Positions 38,225 through 47,977 of a DNA stretch of 64,000 bases are shown here, piece by piece. Source of the stretch: Glandiceps talaboti (taxonomy: Eukaryota; Hemichordata; Enteropneusta; Spengelidae); NCBI RefSeq assembly GCF_964340395.1, contig NC_135563.1, positions 7,693,655 through 7,757,654 on the forward strand, written 5' to 3'. The notes below the pieces were generated by a model. The model was not told the DNA's origin, made no database searches, and saw only the letters and a program-made list of their open reading frames with translations. Both the position numbers and the translations under genes were made by a program. Within the stretch, counting starts at the first letter, position 1. Every line of letters starts with the position of its first letter.

Positions 38225-40014
38225 TAAGGGAACGGTCAGTTTCTTCGGTCGGGGGGGGGGGCGGTGGATTGGGAGGGGGTCACCCTGTTTTTGAAATTGG
38301 CAGATGGGGGGGGGGGGGAGTCATGCTGTTTTAAAAATTGTGGATGGGGGGGGGTGTCATTGTGTTTTGGATTGTGATGGAAGAAAAAAAATCCTTTTTT
38401 CTACAATAGCATATAGTCATGTCTGAAATGTGGTACATGTAAATATTTGTTCTTCTCCCTGTTTCTTACATGAATTCTTTAATATTACTTATTAGTTCAA
38501 GCATAACTATAAATATACATATACATGTATTACCTAGCTACCACACTAGTTACAGAACATGCCATGTAAATGCTTGGCTGTTTCACAATCGGTGCTTCAT
38601 TTATATTGCACTTTGGGGCAAAAGTGAACTTGAAGGTTCGTAATGGTAATCTTCATAGATAGTTTATAAAAGAATTTACTCTAAAATGTTCCCTACTCGT
38701 CACTATGAACTTGTCAGAAGGGATTAATACACTTTCTATTTTGGACACTACATGTTATTGACACTACAAATCACCACATCTCATCAGATTCCAGTTTCTA
38801 TTATACACTAGGTATGACCACCTAAAGTTCTCTAACATACCAGTGACTTTACTCTTCATACAATATCACTGTACCAATGTTACGGGGCCATTTTATGTGC
38901 CGGGGAAACTCATTTAAAACTTACATTTACGTTAGCTATTCGAAGCTTGGAAATATTACCTCAAACAAAGGCTATGGATAACCTAAACATTGCCTTAATA
39001 GAAGCCAAAAACTGCAGATCTGCCAGGGGGAAACCCCAAGGACCCCCTCACCCCAGAGGTCACTCGTGCATTCAACTAACAATCAGATGCACCAACAACC
39101 TTTTTACTGTCATAATGGTATTAAAATTTTCTTAAATATTTTCACCCAATTCTAATTTGAGATGATATGGTCTTTTAAAGATGTGAAATGTTTGCCAAGG
39201 TGAGTCTAACATTGCCTTAAACTCCAAATCTCCCCTACCAATGACACTACCAGTAGATGTGCTGACATTTACTACATGTATATAATGATGCCATTTAACT
39301 GTTTAAGAACATATTTCAACCCTATGTAAGTTATAAAGAATAGTTTCTGATACTTGATGGTGCTGTCTTGTAAAGCATGGATTGAGTTATTGCTTGAAAG
39401 GGTCTGAATAGCCTAAAATTGGCTTTAAGAGTAAAAATCCCCCTTGGACCCCCCACATTAGGTGGACATATCACAGTCTCAAGCTCTTCCCCTCTTACTG
39501 TCAAGATGCTATCAAAGTATATTTCAAAAGTATTTCAACCCTGTGTAGTTGCTTTTTACATGTTGGTGCTGTCTTGTAAAGCTTGGAAATTATTGTCTGA
39601 AAGGGCAAATTGATTTTTCAGAGTAAAAAACCTCCAGGACCCCCCATAAGAGATATACATATTCCCTACTCAAGCTTTCCCATACCTTTCACTGTCAAGA
39701 TGCTATAAAACTCCTTTTGGAATATATTTACCCTGTGTAGTCAATAATTATAATTATGATAGTGCTAACCCGGGATCTTATAAAGTAGATGCAAGTCAGT
39801 CAAGCAGTCCACACTGAGTCACGATCAAAAAATACCTGTCATGTGAATATTATGTATGGGGGGGGGGGTCATCATGTTTTAGAATTAAGTGATAGGGGAT
39901 CAGCCTGTTTTTTTTACAGATAGGGGGGGGGGGGGGGTCAGTGACTTTTTCTTTGGCTCTATTTATGAGTCCACCGCCCCCCCCCCCAGGCTGAAGAAAC
40001 TGACCGGTCCCTAA
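38225..40014. mobile_element. 1.8-kb G-tract DNA element, TAA target site
   Basis: Inverted ends GGGAACGGTCAGTTTCTTC (38228) and, on the other strand, GGGACCGGTCAGTTTCTTC (to 40011) are each followed inward by a G9-11 run and CGGTGGA. TAA lies on both sides (38225-38227, 40012-40014). GGG termini with a 3-bp TWA duplication suggest a PIF/Harbinger-type non-autonomous element. No transposase ORF is seen. Confidence 0.65.
38930..39770. repeat. degenerate tandem repeat of about 220-240 bp
   Basis: Inside the G-tract element: three to four diverged units with AAAACCYCCARGGACCCCC, a Pro-coding-like run, and ACTGTCAAGATGCTATNAA. ORFs at 38947-39135 and 39419-39613 are related readings of two units, not recognisable proteins. 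Confidence 0.6.
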
Positions 40015-40137
40015 GGGTGGTCCTACCAACTATATTGCATGGAGTTTACATACAACTATGCATAGATGCCAAAATTACAAAATAATGCTTGAAGTTATTA
40101 GACAAAGTAACATGTGATCCTCCCTTTAAGCCCATCT

Positions 40138-40173
40138 CTCTCTCTCCCTCCCTCCCTCCCTCCCTCCCTCTCT

Positions 40174-40270
<97 letters not shown>

Positions 40271-40281
40271 CCTCCCTCTCT
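40138..40281. repeat. (TC)n/(CCCT)n microsatellite
   Basis: Polypyrimidine run of about 140 bp. Overlapping ORFs (Leu/Ser or Arg/Glu repeats) are artefacts. Confidence 0.95.
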
Positions 40282-41426
40282 CAAGAAAACGTGAGCTACA
40301 GCAACACTTTCTCATCAATGAACATATTGGAATGTGTCGCTTCAATGTTGTCGTCCTCTCCATACACACATTTTTCACTGTCATATATAGATCAACCTCA
40401 CATGTTACAATGGAAATGTAGTTCGAAACACTCGATATAAGTTTTCTCCCATCGTCCTACATCATTAGCCTCTTTATGGCAGCGCTTAACAGACGCCCAC
40501 CTACATTTTCTGTTGCTCTGTTGCGTAGATGGAAAAATTTGCTCTGGCTTGCGAGAATTGGTTTCCTTAGCCATTAATAAATTGTCCAAAATGAAATGTA
40601 GTGGTCGACTCAAATAAGTTATCGAAGAGCAAAAATAAGTTGTCAAAAATGTAGTGGTCGACTCAAATGAGTTATGCATAATATAATTATGTCTCTGAAA
40701 ACGCACACGTGCCATACACAACGTTTTGGTACAGAAAATTGCATTTGTGATAATATATTTACTAAGGACAAAAAATACGTACATATATCCTTATAGTGCT
40801 ATGTTTTACCGATGACAATCGCGTAAATTTTCCGTTCCACGGGAATGGGTTTCACCATCCATTGGGGACCATTCATAATAGATGTCATTATTTTGATTAT
40901 CATCACACGATGATTAATTTGCACATGTACGGAAGCTAATTGCAATTCACTGGCAGAAACTTAGTCCTTATATCTAAACGCGTCAATGCACAAAGACAAT
41001 CATACCACAAAATAATGAAGACCAGCAAATGATATATCGACATACAGTTCCGTTATGACTACCATGTCCTGCCAATGGAGTTATATATCAAACAAGTCGT
41101 GGTATCATTCAACATACATTTCTCAAGGACAAATCCTCATCCTGAGTCCCACCAATTTTGTAAATTGGGGAAGTCGGTCTTTTTGTCTGTCCATCCTTGC
41201 CAAAATTCAGTTATGATTTTCTCCATCCTCTAAGACTTAGGGAGGTATTTAGAATTTCGCAGCCCCCCCCCCCCCCCTCGCACTCTAAAATATTTTCATG
41301 CCCCCCCCCCCCGATATGAACCAAATAATTTTCGTAGGCTCCCACCCCCGGCTGCACATATTTTAATAATGTAATTATACATTACCCCCCCCCCCCCAAC
41401 CCTCCACTTCAGAGATGTACAGTATG
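40282..41426. other. intergenic DNA left of the Ty3 element
   Basis: Contains a short tandem duplication around ATGTAGTGGTCGACTCAAAT (40596 and 40651) and three C-tracts (41264, 41302, 41385). The 128-codon minus ORF at 40398-40784 has no recognised feature. Confidence 0.5.
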
Positions 41427-41430
41427 GTAC

Positions 41431-41888
41431 TGTTGCGAGTCGTAGAGTTGAACGGTATAAGTATGGATAGTTCAGACGTTACACTCTAGCACTCACACTC
41501 TCATACTCTCGTACGGGATCGTTCAGGTCCAAGTCGGGAATTAGTCACGACTGAGAAGATATTTCGGCTTGCCAGAATCACCTACCCGAGAGCTCGTCTC
41601 TCAGGCTCGTGAGCTCCTCTCCTGATTCTGGATGTTTTATTCTCATCTAAAGTATACTTCGAATACCATGGAATTTACACAACGACTATATAAATAGCAA
41701 GTCACACCCTAAGATCATGGCATCATAAAAGTTATTATGTACTTTTCTCTAACCAATCATGTGTATTTCAGTTACATCATGTTTGCCCAGATTCGTCATC
41801 GCCAGTCTACATCTGACCTATGGCCTACAATGCCGAAAAGTAGAATTTATTCCCATAATTCCGAAATACGATATTTTGGATCGTAACA
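41431..41888 (-). repeat. 3' LTR
   Basis: 458 bp, ends TG...CA on the element strand. Differs from the other LTR only at plus position 41436 (C, versus A at 49150). Confidence 0.97.
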
Positions 41889-41904
41889 CCACCCCCCGTT
41901 TTCC
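41889..41904 (-). promoter_or_regulatory. polypurine tract
   Basis: Reads GGAAAACGGGGGGTGG directly upstream of the 3' LTR on the element strand, the expected plus-strand primer site. Confidence 0.85.
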
Positions 41905-42607
41905 TAAAGGAGCGACCCGCGACTTGAGAACTGGAGAAACATGACGAGTGGCATAGCCAAAGCTTTCTTGTAAATTTGTTTTTGTGTTTTTCTTTTTATA
42001 ACAACTAAGTAACACCGTTGCATAGATACAATATGTAATCGGTAATCAGGTAAAATCGTCTCAAGGAATGTTAAATACAGAGTATATAAATATATATGAG
42101 ATAAATACATGTATACATAGAATAAATTACAATGTAAACCAATTATAAAATCAAATAGGCGATTAAAATAGCATAGTAACCTTGATATATATCTTGAATA
42201 AACATGAAAGTAAACATAGCACTTGATGTAGTCTAATATAAATATTGATTATGGAATACAGTAATTGATAGTAATCGACAGTAGTGATCAGTCCTGTAAA
42301 TATATGAAAAAATATCAAGAGAATAAAATGTCACGAACAAAAAAAATCCGAAAAGACGACAGCATAAGTCGTAAAACATGATAAAAGTCCAAATGTTCGT
42401 CTCAAAACATGCATTCAATACCCGTAAAATAAAAGTAAATACACAATCAAATGAAAATAATTGTAAATCATATATGCAACGGATTGTTCTACAAAAGTAC
42501 AGTAAGTTATAGCATTCCTGCAATTAGAATGCAAGTCAAGTCCGTAGTCAAAAATCGTAGTCAAAATTCAAAATGAAATCCAAAATTCAATGTCAGCGAA
42601 GCAAGAC
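41905..42607 (-). other. retrotransposon 3' non-coding segment
   Basis: About 700 bp between the third ORF and the polypurine tract, AT-rich. A 96-codon ORF (42233-42523) rich in Phe/Cys/Tyr has no recognisable feature. Confidence 0.6.
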
Positions 42608-43552
42608 CTAAAATAATGACCATGAGGGAGTATCGTCTTCAGGGGAGGCCGCAACACTAGCAACAATAGCAGGGCGAATAAGGGGCGTGTCGGGGATGTC
42701 TGAATGAACATCGGCCACCACCACGCTGCTACTTGTATTCATAGCAAGCAAACTATCTTCGCAGAGCGGCTCTATAATAATTTCGCGCATATCTAAACAA
42801 TCGCTATCAGCCTGTGTACCAAAGTCAGTTTGACACCCCTTAGAATTAGTCAAGAACAAAAGTTTTGCGTCTATAGGTACTTTAACCGGACAAAAACATT
42901 TCTTCCAAAATCTAAAACATTTAAAGCTACACTTATAACACAATACGACAATAAGTCCCAGTCCAACTACCGCAATAGCATTAAGTAGGATATCGCTGGT
43001 TCCGCCGCTAACAACAGTGCCGGCTTCTGTCGTCAACACGGAGCCAACTGAATCCCACGGTATATTTTGTGCACGTATAGGACTGGCACTCAGAATCGCA
43101 AGAGTTATAGAAAGCTGTCTAACCCTAAAAAATAAGTATATCACAGCTGAAATGGTTATAACGTTGAAGATGACACCAACATATCCTGGTATATCGAACC
43201 AATCAAACCAAGAATCACCCTTAATTAAGGTACTATCCACATAATTACTAAATTCATCCATGGGAGTTAAGTATATATCGGAATGGTTTCTCAATACCTG
43301 TGAAACCCTATTCAATTCCAATTTTAATCTATTATCCCTGAACAAAGACCTATTCCAACTTTCTGTGATCAACCTAACTTGAGGTAGTTGCATAGTTAGT
43401 GTGTCATTTAAAGTATAGTCAAACAGTGACGTGTCAAATTCCTTGTTATACAACGTTGATAAAACAGGAACATTCAAAATATGTTCATAAGTAATCGTCT
43501 TATTAGGCTGGCAATTAGCATCTAACGACTCAAAATAATAATAAGTGGACAT
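42608..43552 (-). CDS. third ORF, Env-like transmembrane protein
   Basis: The ATG at 43552 gives 314 aa; the frame is open without ATG up to 43648. An N-terminal ectodomain-like part has four N-x-S/T sites (about N17, N50, N67, N89) and a Trp-rich stretch (DSWFDWFDIPGYVG) before a first membrane segment (about 123-143, GVIFNVITISAVIYLFF). A second segment follows (about 188-206, ILLNAIAVVGLGLIVVLCY), then a Cys-rich basic patch (KCSFKCFRFWKKCFCP) and an acidic cytoplasmic-like tail. No furin site and no clear signal peptide after the ATG. Position after pol and topology suggest an envelope-like function, but I recognise no specific Env family. It could be an acquired host membrane protein. 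Confidence 0.75.
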   Translation of the reverse strand: MSTYYYFESLDANCQPNKTITYEHILNVPVLSTLYNKEFDTSLFDYTLNDTLTMQLPQVRLITESWNRSLFRDNRLKLELNRVSQVLRNHSDIYLTPMDEFSNYVDSTLIKGDSWFDWFDIPGYVGVIFNVITISAVIYLFFRVRQLSITLAILSASPIRAQNIPWDSVGSVLTTEAGTVVSGGTSDILLNAIAVVGLGLIVVLCYKCSFKCFRFWKKCFCPVKVPIDAKLLFLTNSKGCQTDFGTQADSDCLDMREIIIEPLCEDSLLAMNTSSSVVVADVHSDIPDTPLIRPAIVASVAASPEDDTPSWSLF

Positions 43553-43614
43553 TAAAATGTGCGAGCGACTGTTATAGGGCTTGGTGAAAACAAATATAAA
43601 TCCCTTAAACAAAC

Positions 43615-43631
43615 CTAAAAAAAGCGAAAGA
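43615..43631 (-). promoter_or_regulatory. 3' splice acceptor before the third ORF
   Basis: The minus strand reads ATCTTTCGCTTTTTTTAG just after the pol stop (43654-43652) and in front of the third ORF, whose frame continues open from the following G. This would let a spliced subgenomic mRNA express it, as retroviral and gypsy env genes do. The donor is not identified. Confidence 0.55.
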
Positions 43632-43651
43632 TTCTGAAGTCGTGCGAACTA

Positions 43652-46600
43652 TTAAGTAGAGCGTCGTTTGCCTGTAATTACAACCGGATTATCGCGTAAA
43701 GATTTAATCGCTTCATCGTTCAAATAAGATTCCGGTATCCATGAATTGTCTGAACTTGGATACCCCTCCCATTTCACTAAATATTCCAAAATACCGTTTT
43801 TGTGCCGTCCGCGTAAAATGTTATCAATGCGATAATATGTATCGTCCCCTGCAGGTTCATTTTCTCCTGCTAAACTATCACTGTCATAATCAATAGGTAC
43901 TCGTGAAGACGGCTTATTTCGCCTACGTCGATATCTATATCGATTATCGTTCGAGTTCCGAATCGAAGCGCTTACAGAAGCCGACTCGCTACTTTGACTT
44001 TCTGCGCTCACAGAAGACGAGTCGCTATTTCGACTTTCTGTGCTCTCGGTTTCTGTTGATGGTGACGTGGGCGCCTGCGAACGGCGAGGGGGAACGAAAC
44101 CACCCGAATTTTGTGGTGATTGCGTGTCCGTGTCTGTGTCCGTGTCACCGAGATCGACATCCGGGGTACTACCTTCTAAGGACGTAGATCGGAGTGAACC
44201 CTTCTTTAGTCTGTTATGGTGTACTAATTTAGGATATAACTTTCCTGAATGAACGTAACGCAATCGATAATTGAGTGGCGGTATGAAATCAGCTATTTGA
44301 TATGGACCCCTATAATATTTGTGAAACTTTCTAGCTCTCCCTGGTTTCACTGCTGGGTTATATAAATAAACTATATCCCCTATTGTGAATTCGTGTTGTA
44401 CAGCTCTCTTGTCATAGTGCTCTTTCATTTTTTCCTGTGCGACTTTAATGTTGTCCATTGCCATCTTTATTGCAATATTTCGTTTTGATGCTAATTCTTT
44501 CAGATGAAAATTGATACTTGCCGATTTGCTAACCGCGGGAAGCAAGGTAACGTCTAGCGGTAGGCGTGGCTCCATTCCAAACAGAACCGAAAATGGCGAA
44601 ACACCTGTAGAATGATGTGGCGCTACTCTATACGCGAACAAAACTGCCGCTAAGTATGAGTCCCAGTCATCTCCCCGGTCGGCAACAAACATGGAAAGCA
44701 TTCCAAGTAACGTCGAATTAAACTTTTCGACGATCCCCTGGGTTTGAGGCCTATATGCCGTTCCAAAACGCTTTGAAACGTCAAAAAAACGACAAAATTC
44801 GCGCATTATTTGCGAATTGAAACAGGGCCCCTGGTCTGATAAGATGACATTCGGAAAACCGTAATTCGTGAATATGTGCTCGAATAAGATGTTAGCAACT
44901 GTAATTGCTGTCATATTCTTAGTAGGAAACGCCCATGCAAATTTCGATAAGTATTCCGTAATAACAAGAACATAGCTATTCCCTGATTTAGTAACATGAA
45001 AAGGCCCACAGAAATCAATAGCTATCCTATCAAATAATCCTGTAACTGGAATCGGCAATAAAGGAGCGCGTATTCTATGCCCCGGCTTACGCATCTGGCA
45101 ATGTACACAACTATTAACGTATTTATGAACGTCTTTAATAAGTGTATCCCAAAAGTAACGTTGTCTGATGACACCCAGCGTTTTTAGAACGCCTAGATGT
45201 CCACCTGTAACATCATCATGCAATCTCCGCAAAATCAAAAGTCGTAAATCCTTAGGTACAACAAGCTGGCGCCGTATGTCTTTATCAGATTTATTGCTAT
45301 TAGGCGTCCAGAAATGATACAGAACTCTGTCAATAATCATGTAATTGGCACGTATGCTTGCTATGCGTTTAGCATGCCTATCATCAGTCGGTAAGTCACC
45401 CGATTCAAGAAAGTCAATCAGCGGTCTTAGATGATTGTCGTTTCTTTGCCTATCAGCTATTACACCTGTTCTTCTGTTATCATTCAAGTCATTAACACCT
45501 ATTAGTTCGTCATCGGAATCTAAAGTCAAACAAGTCATGTCGTCAACGCTATTTTCATTGCTAATAGTAAACAAGGTTGGTATGTCAACTACAGGGTCAT
45601 TGTCAACACTTTGCGTATTAACAACGTCACCTTTATTACTACTGGATTCCTGCACTATCTTATCAGTAGAAGGTACCTGGACACATTGTGTATGTGAGGC
45701 CGCTGGAGCTGTTTCAACAGAAGTTACATCAGAATTATGAATTCCGTCATCATAAACCCTACGTGATAATGAATCTGCATGGGGAATTTTGCAGCCCGAT
45801 CTGTGCACGATGTCAAAATCGAAACCTTGAATTCTGAGTACCCATCGCGCTAAACGCCCCGAAGGTTCCGTAGTCTTAATCAAATAGGGAAGGTTAGCAT
45901 GATCTGTAATAACCGTAAAATGAACAGAATGCAAATATTGCTCACACTGCGAAAGAGCGTGAATCAAAGCTAGAAATTCCCTTTCCGTAACTGTATAATT
46001 CTGTTGTGGTTTCGACAGCGCCCTGCCACCATAGCATATAGGTTTTTCCACACCCTCCTGAATTTGAGCTAACACATAACCTACACTAAAACTACTCGCG
46101 TCCGTATATAGAATAAATTCCTCATTAAACCGTGGATGCGCTAGTACAGGAGGTGAGATTAACGCCGTCTTTAGTGTATCAAATGCTATTTCACAATCAC
46201 GTGACCAAACAAAGTCGACGCCTTTCCTTAATAGACCATGCAATGGATGCGCAATCTTAGCAAAATCCTTAATAAACTTTCTATAGAAATTAGCCAAACC
46301 CAGAAATGACTTTAATTCTGTAACCGATTTTGGTGTGGGGAAATTCTTGACAGCTTCCAATTTAGAAGGATCTGCCATGACCCCGTGTTCGTTGACCCGG
46401 TGACCTAGAAATTTGACCTCGCGCCTACCAAAAACGCACTTCCGTGGTCCTAACTTTAAATTGGCTTCGCGTAAACGTGTAAGAACTTCATCAATATGAA
46501 TTAAATGATCTTCAAATGTTGCTGAGAACGCTAAAATATCGTCCATGTAGGCGCAGCATGAGTCGTTTAGCAAATTTATTAGAACGAACTGTATTGTGTT

Positions 46601-47977
46601 TTGAAAACTTGCCGAACTATTCATCATTCCCATAGGTAACACCTTGAAAGCAAACTTACCGTAATGAGAGACAAAGGAAGTCTTATGTACATCGTCAGGA
46701 TTTATAGCTATTTGCCAAAATCCCGAACTAAGGTCTAGGGTCGAAAAATACTTTGGACATTTACTCCCAATGATATCCAAAGTATCTTTTATCCCAGGAA
46801 GAGGGAAAGCAATGGGTTCTGTAATAGAATTTATCATCCTATAATCTATAACCATACGAAATTCACCATTTGGTTTACGTACTAGTAAAACCGGAGAACT
46901 GTAAGGAGAAGTAGAGGGAACTACCAAACCCTGGTCTAACAACTTATCAATTTGTCGTTTAATTTCCTCACGCTTATCTGGAGAAGCTTTATATGGAGGG
47001 CGAGATACGGTCTTACTACCTGGTTTTAAATTGATTCTATGCTTAATTATATCACAATATCCCAAGGTGTTAGTGTCATCAACGAACGCATCCTTATTTT
47101 TCCATAATACCTGTTGTAACTGCAATACCTGATCTGAGGTTAAAGTAGAATCTTCAAAATCAAATGCCTTTAAAAACTCCTGTTTACTTAACCTATTTGG
47201 ACGCACAACTGGCCCGTTGCGACTAACATTAGTATCAAAAGTATGGATATCAGTACCATCTGGCAGAATTCTGAAATTACCTAAACGAGTACCTCTCCTC
47301 AATTTTACAGGCGTATCCTTACAATTCACTAGTCTAACCGGAACGCGCCCATTCTGCACAGCACCTAAAACTCTTGCAGTAGCAATACCAATGTGAGCAA
47401 GCGACATTGTGTTTGTAGTATGACCTACTATACCGTTAGGGTAATTCCCACGAACACGCGCCGATATAACACACTCTGAACGAGCAGGTATAGAATATGT
47501 CTTAGACGCGCGTATAAGGGACGATGGACGTAAAGTAACTTTGCGCTTCATAAAATCAATAATAGCTCCATTTCTACGTAAGAAATCATGGCCTATAATT
47601 AAATCCTGCTTCAATTCTTTGAGGACATAGACTTGCATAGTAATCGCACGATTAGTAAAGAAAACAGGAATTCTAAGACATCCTAAAATAGGCAAAGTAC
47701 GCCCATCTGGCAAAGTAACTATCTTATAACTTGATTTGAAAAGCTTACACTTTCTTAACTTACGAATATTATTTAACAAAGACTCTGAAATTATTGATAC
47801 ATCGGAACCTGTATCTATAAGTGCTGATACTTTACGATCAAAAATACGCACATTAATTAAATTATCATTTACAATCATTGACTCCGGCAAATTAACACAA
47901 TTGAGATTTAAAGATACTCCGTTGCGAGACCTCTCATCTGACTGCTTATACAATTTTCGTCTCGCAACGTTTACCCG
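43652..47977 (-). CDS. pol: Pol polyprotein (PR-RT-RH-INT-chromodomain)
   Basis: Open from the frameshift site for 1,442 codons, with no ATG near its start. Residues below count from the TTG at 47953. Protease ALIDTGSDVSII (D47). Reverse transcriptase LDLSSGFWQI, LPMGMMNSSASFQ and YMDD at about 469-472. RNase H LYTDASSFSVGY (about 615). Integrase H-H-C-C zinc finger (HDDVTGGHLG ... CVHCQ, about 909) and D-D-35-E (IDFCGPF, LSDQGPCFNS, GIVEKFNST). A GPY/F-type module (YYRGPYQIADF), a Ser-rich linker, and a terminal chromodomain (RIDNILRGR, EYLVKWEGYPSSDNSWIP), which in chromoviruses steers integration to marked chromatin. All catalytic residues are present. Confidence 0.98.
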   Translation of the reverse strand, partial: RVNVARRKLYKQSDERSRNGVSLNLNCVNLPESMIVNDNLINVRIFDRKVSALIDTGSDVSIISESLLNNIRKLRKCKLFKSSYKIVTLPDGRTLPILGCLRIPVFFTNRAITMQVYVLKELKQDLIIGHDFLRRNGAIIDFMKRKVTLRPSSLIRASKTYSIPARSECVISARVRGNYPNGIVGHTTNTMSLAHIGIATARVLGAVQNGRVPVRLVNCKDTPVKLRRGTRLGNFRILPDGTDIHTFDTNVSRNGPVVRPNRLSKQEFLKAFDFEDSTLTSDQVLQLQQVLWKNKDAFVDDTNTLGYCDIIKHRINLKPGSKTVSRPPYKASPDKREEIKRQIDKLLDQGLVVPSTSPYSSPVLLVRKPNGEFRMVIDYRMINSITEPIAFPLPGIKDTLDIIGSKCPKYFSTLDLSSGFWQIAINPDDVHKTSFVSHYGKFAFKVLPMGMMNSSASFQNTIQFVLINLLNDSCCAYMDDILAFSATFEDHLIHIDEVLTRLREANLKLGPRKCVFGRREVKFLGHRVNEHGVMADPSKLEAVKNFPTPKSVTELKSFLGLANFYRKFIKDFAKIAHPLHGLLRKGVDFVWSRDCEIAFDTLKTALISPPVLAHPRFNEEFILYTDASSFSVGYVLAQIQEGVEKPICYGGRALSKPQQNYTVTEREFLALIHALSQCEQYLHSVHFTVITDHANLPYLIKTTEPSGRLARWVLRIQGFDFDIVHRSGCKIPHADSLSRRVYDDGIHNSDVTSVETAPAASHTQCVQVPSTDKIVQESSSNKGDVVNTQSVDNDPVVDIPTLFTISNENSVDDMTCLTLDSDDELIGVNDLNDNRRTGVIADRQRNDNHLRPLIDFLESGDLPTDDRHAKRIASIRANYMIIDRVLYHFWTPNSNKSDKDIRRQLVVPKDLRLLILRRLHDDVTGGHLGVLKTLGVIRQRYFWDTLIKDVHKYVNSCVHCQMRKPGHRIRAPLLPIPVTGLFDRIAIDFCGPFHVTKSGNSYVLVITEYLSKFAWAFPTKNMTAITVANILFEHIFTNYGFPNVILSDQGPCFNSQIMREFCRFFDVSKRFGTAYRPQTQGIVEKFNSTLLGMLSMFVADRGDDWDSYLAAVLFAYRVAPHHSTGVSPFSVLFGMEPRLPLDVTLLPAVSKSASINFHLKELASKRNIAIKMAMDNIKVAQEKMKEHYDKRAVQHEFTIGDIVYLYNPAVKPGRARKFHKYYRGPYQIADFIPPLNYRLRYVHSGKLYPKLVHHNRLKKGSLRSTSLEGSTPDVDLGDTDTDTDTQSPQNSGGFVPPRRSQAPTSPSTETESTESRNSDSSSVSAESQSSESASVSASIRNSNDNRYRYRRRRNKPSSRVPIDYDSDSLAGENEPAGDDTYYRIDNILRGRHKNGILEYLVKWEGYPSSDNSWIPESYLNDEAIKSLRDNPVVITGKRRST

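Noticed and set aside
40046-40440. Leu/Ser and Arg/Glu repeat ORFs on both strands
   Set aside because: Pure (TC)n/(GA)n repeat; no flanking protein-like sequence.
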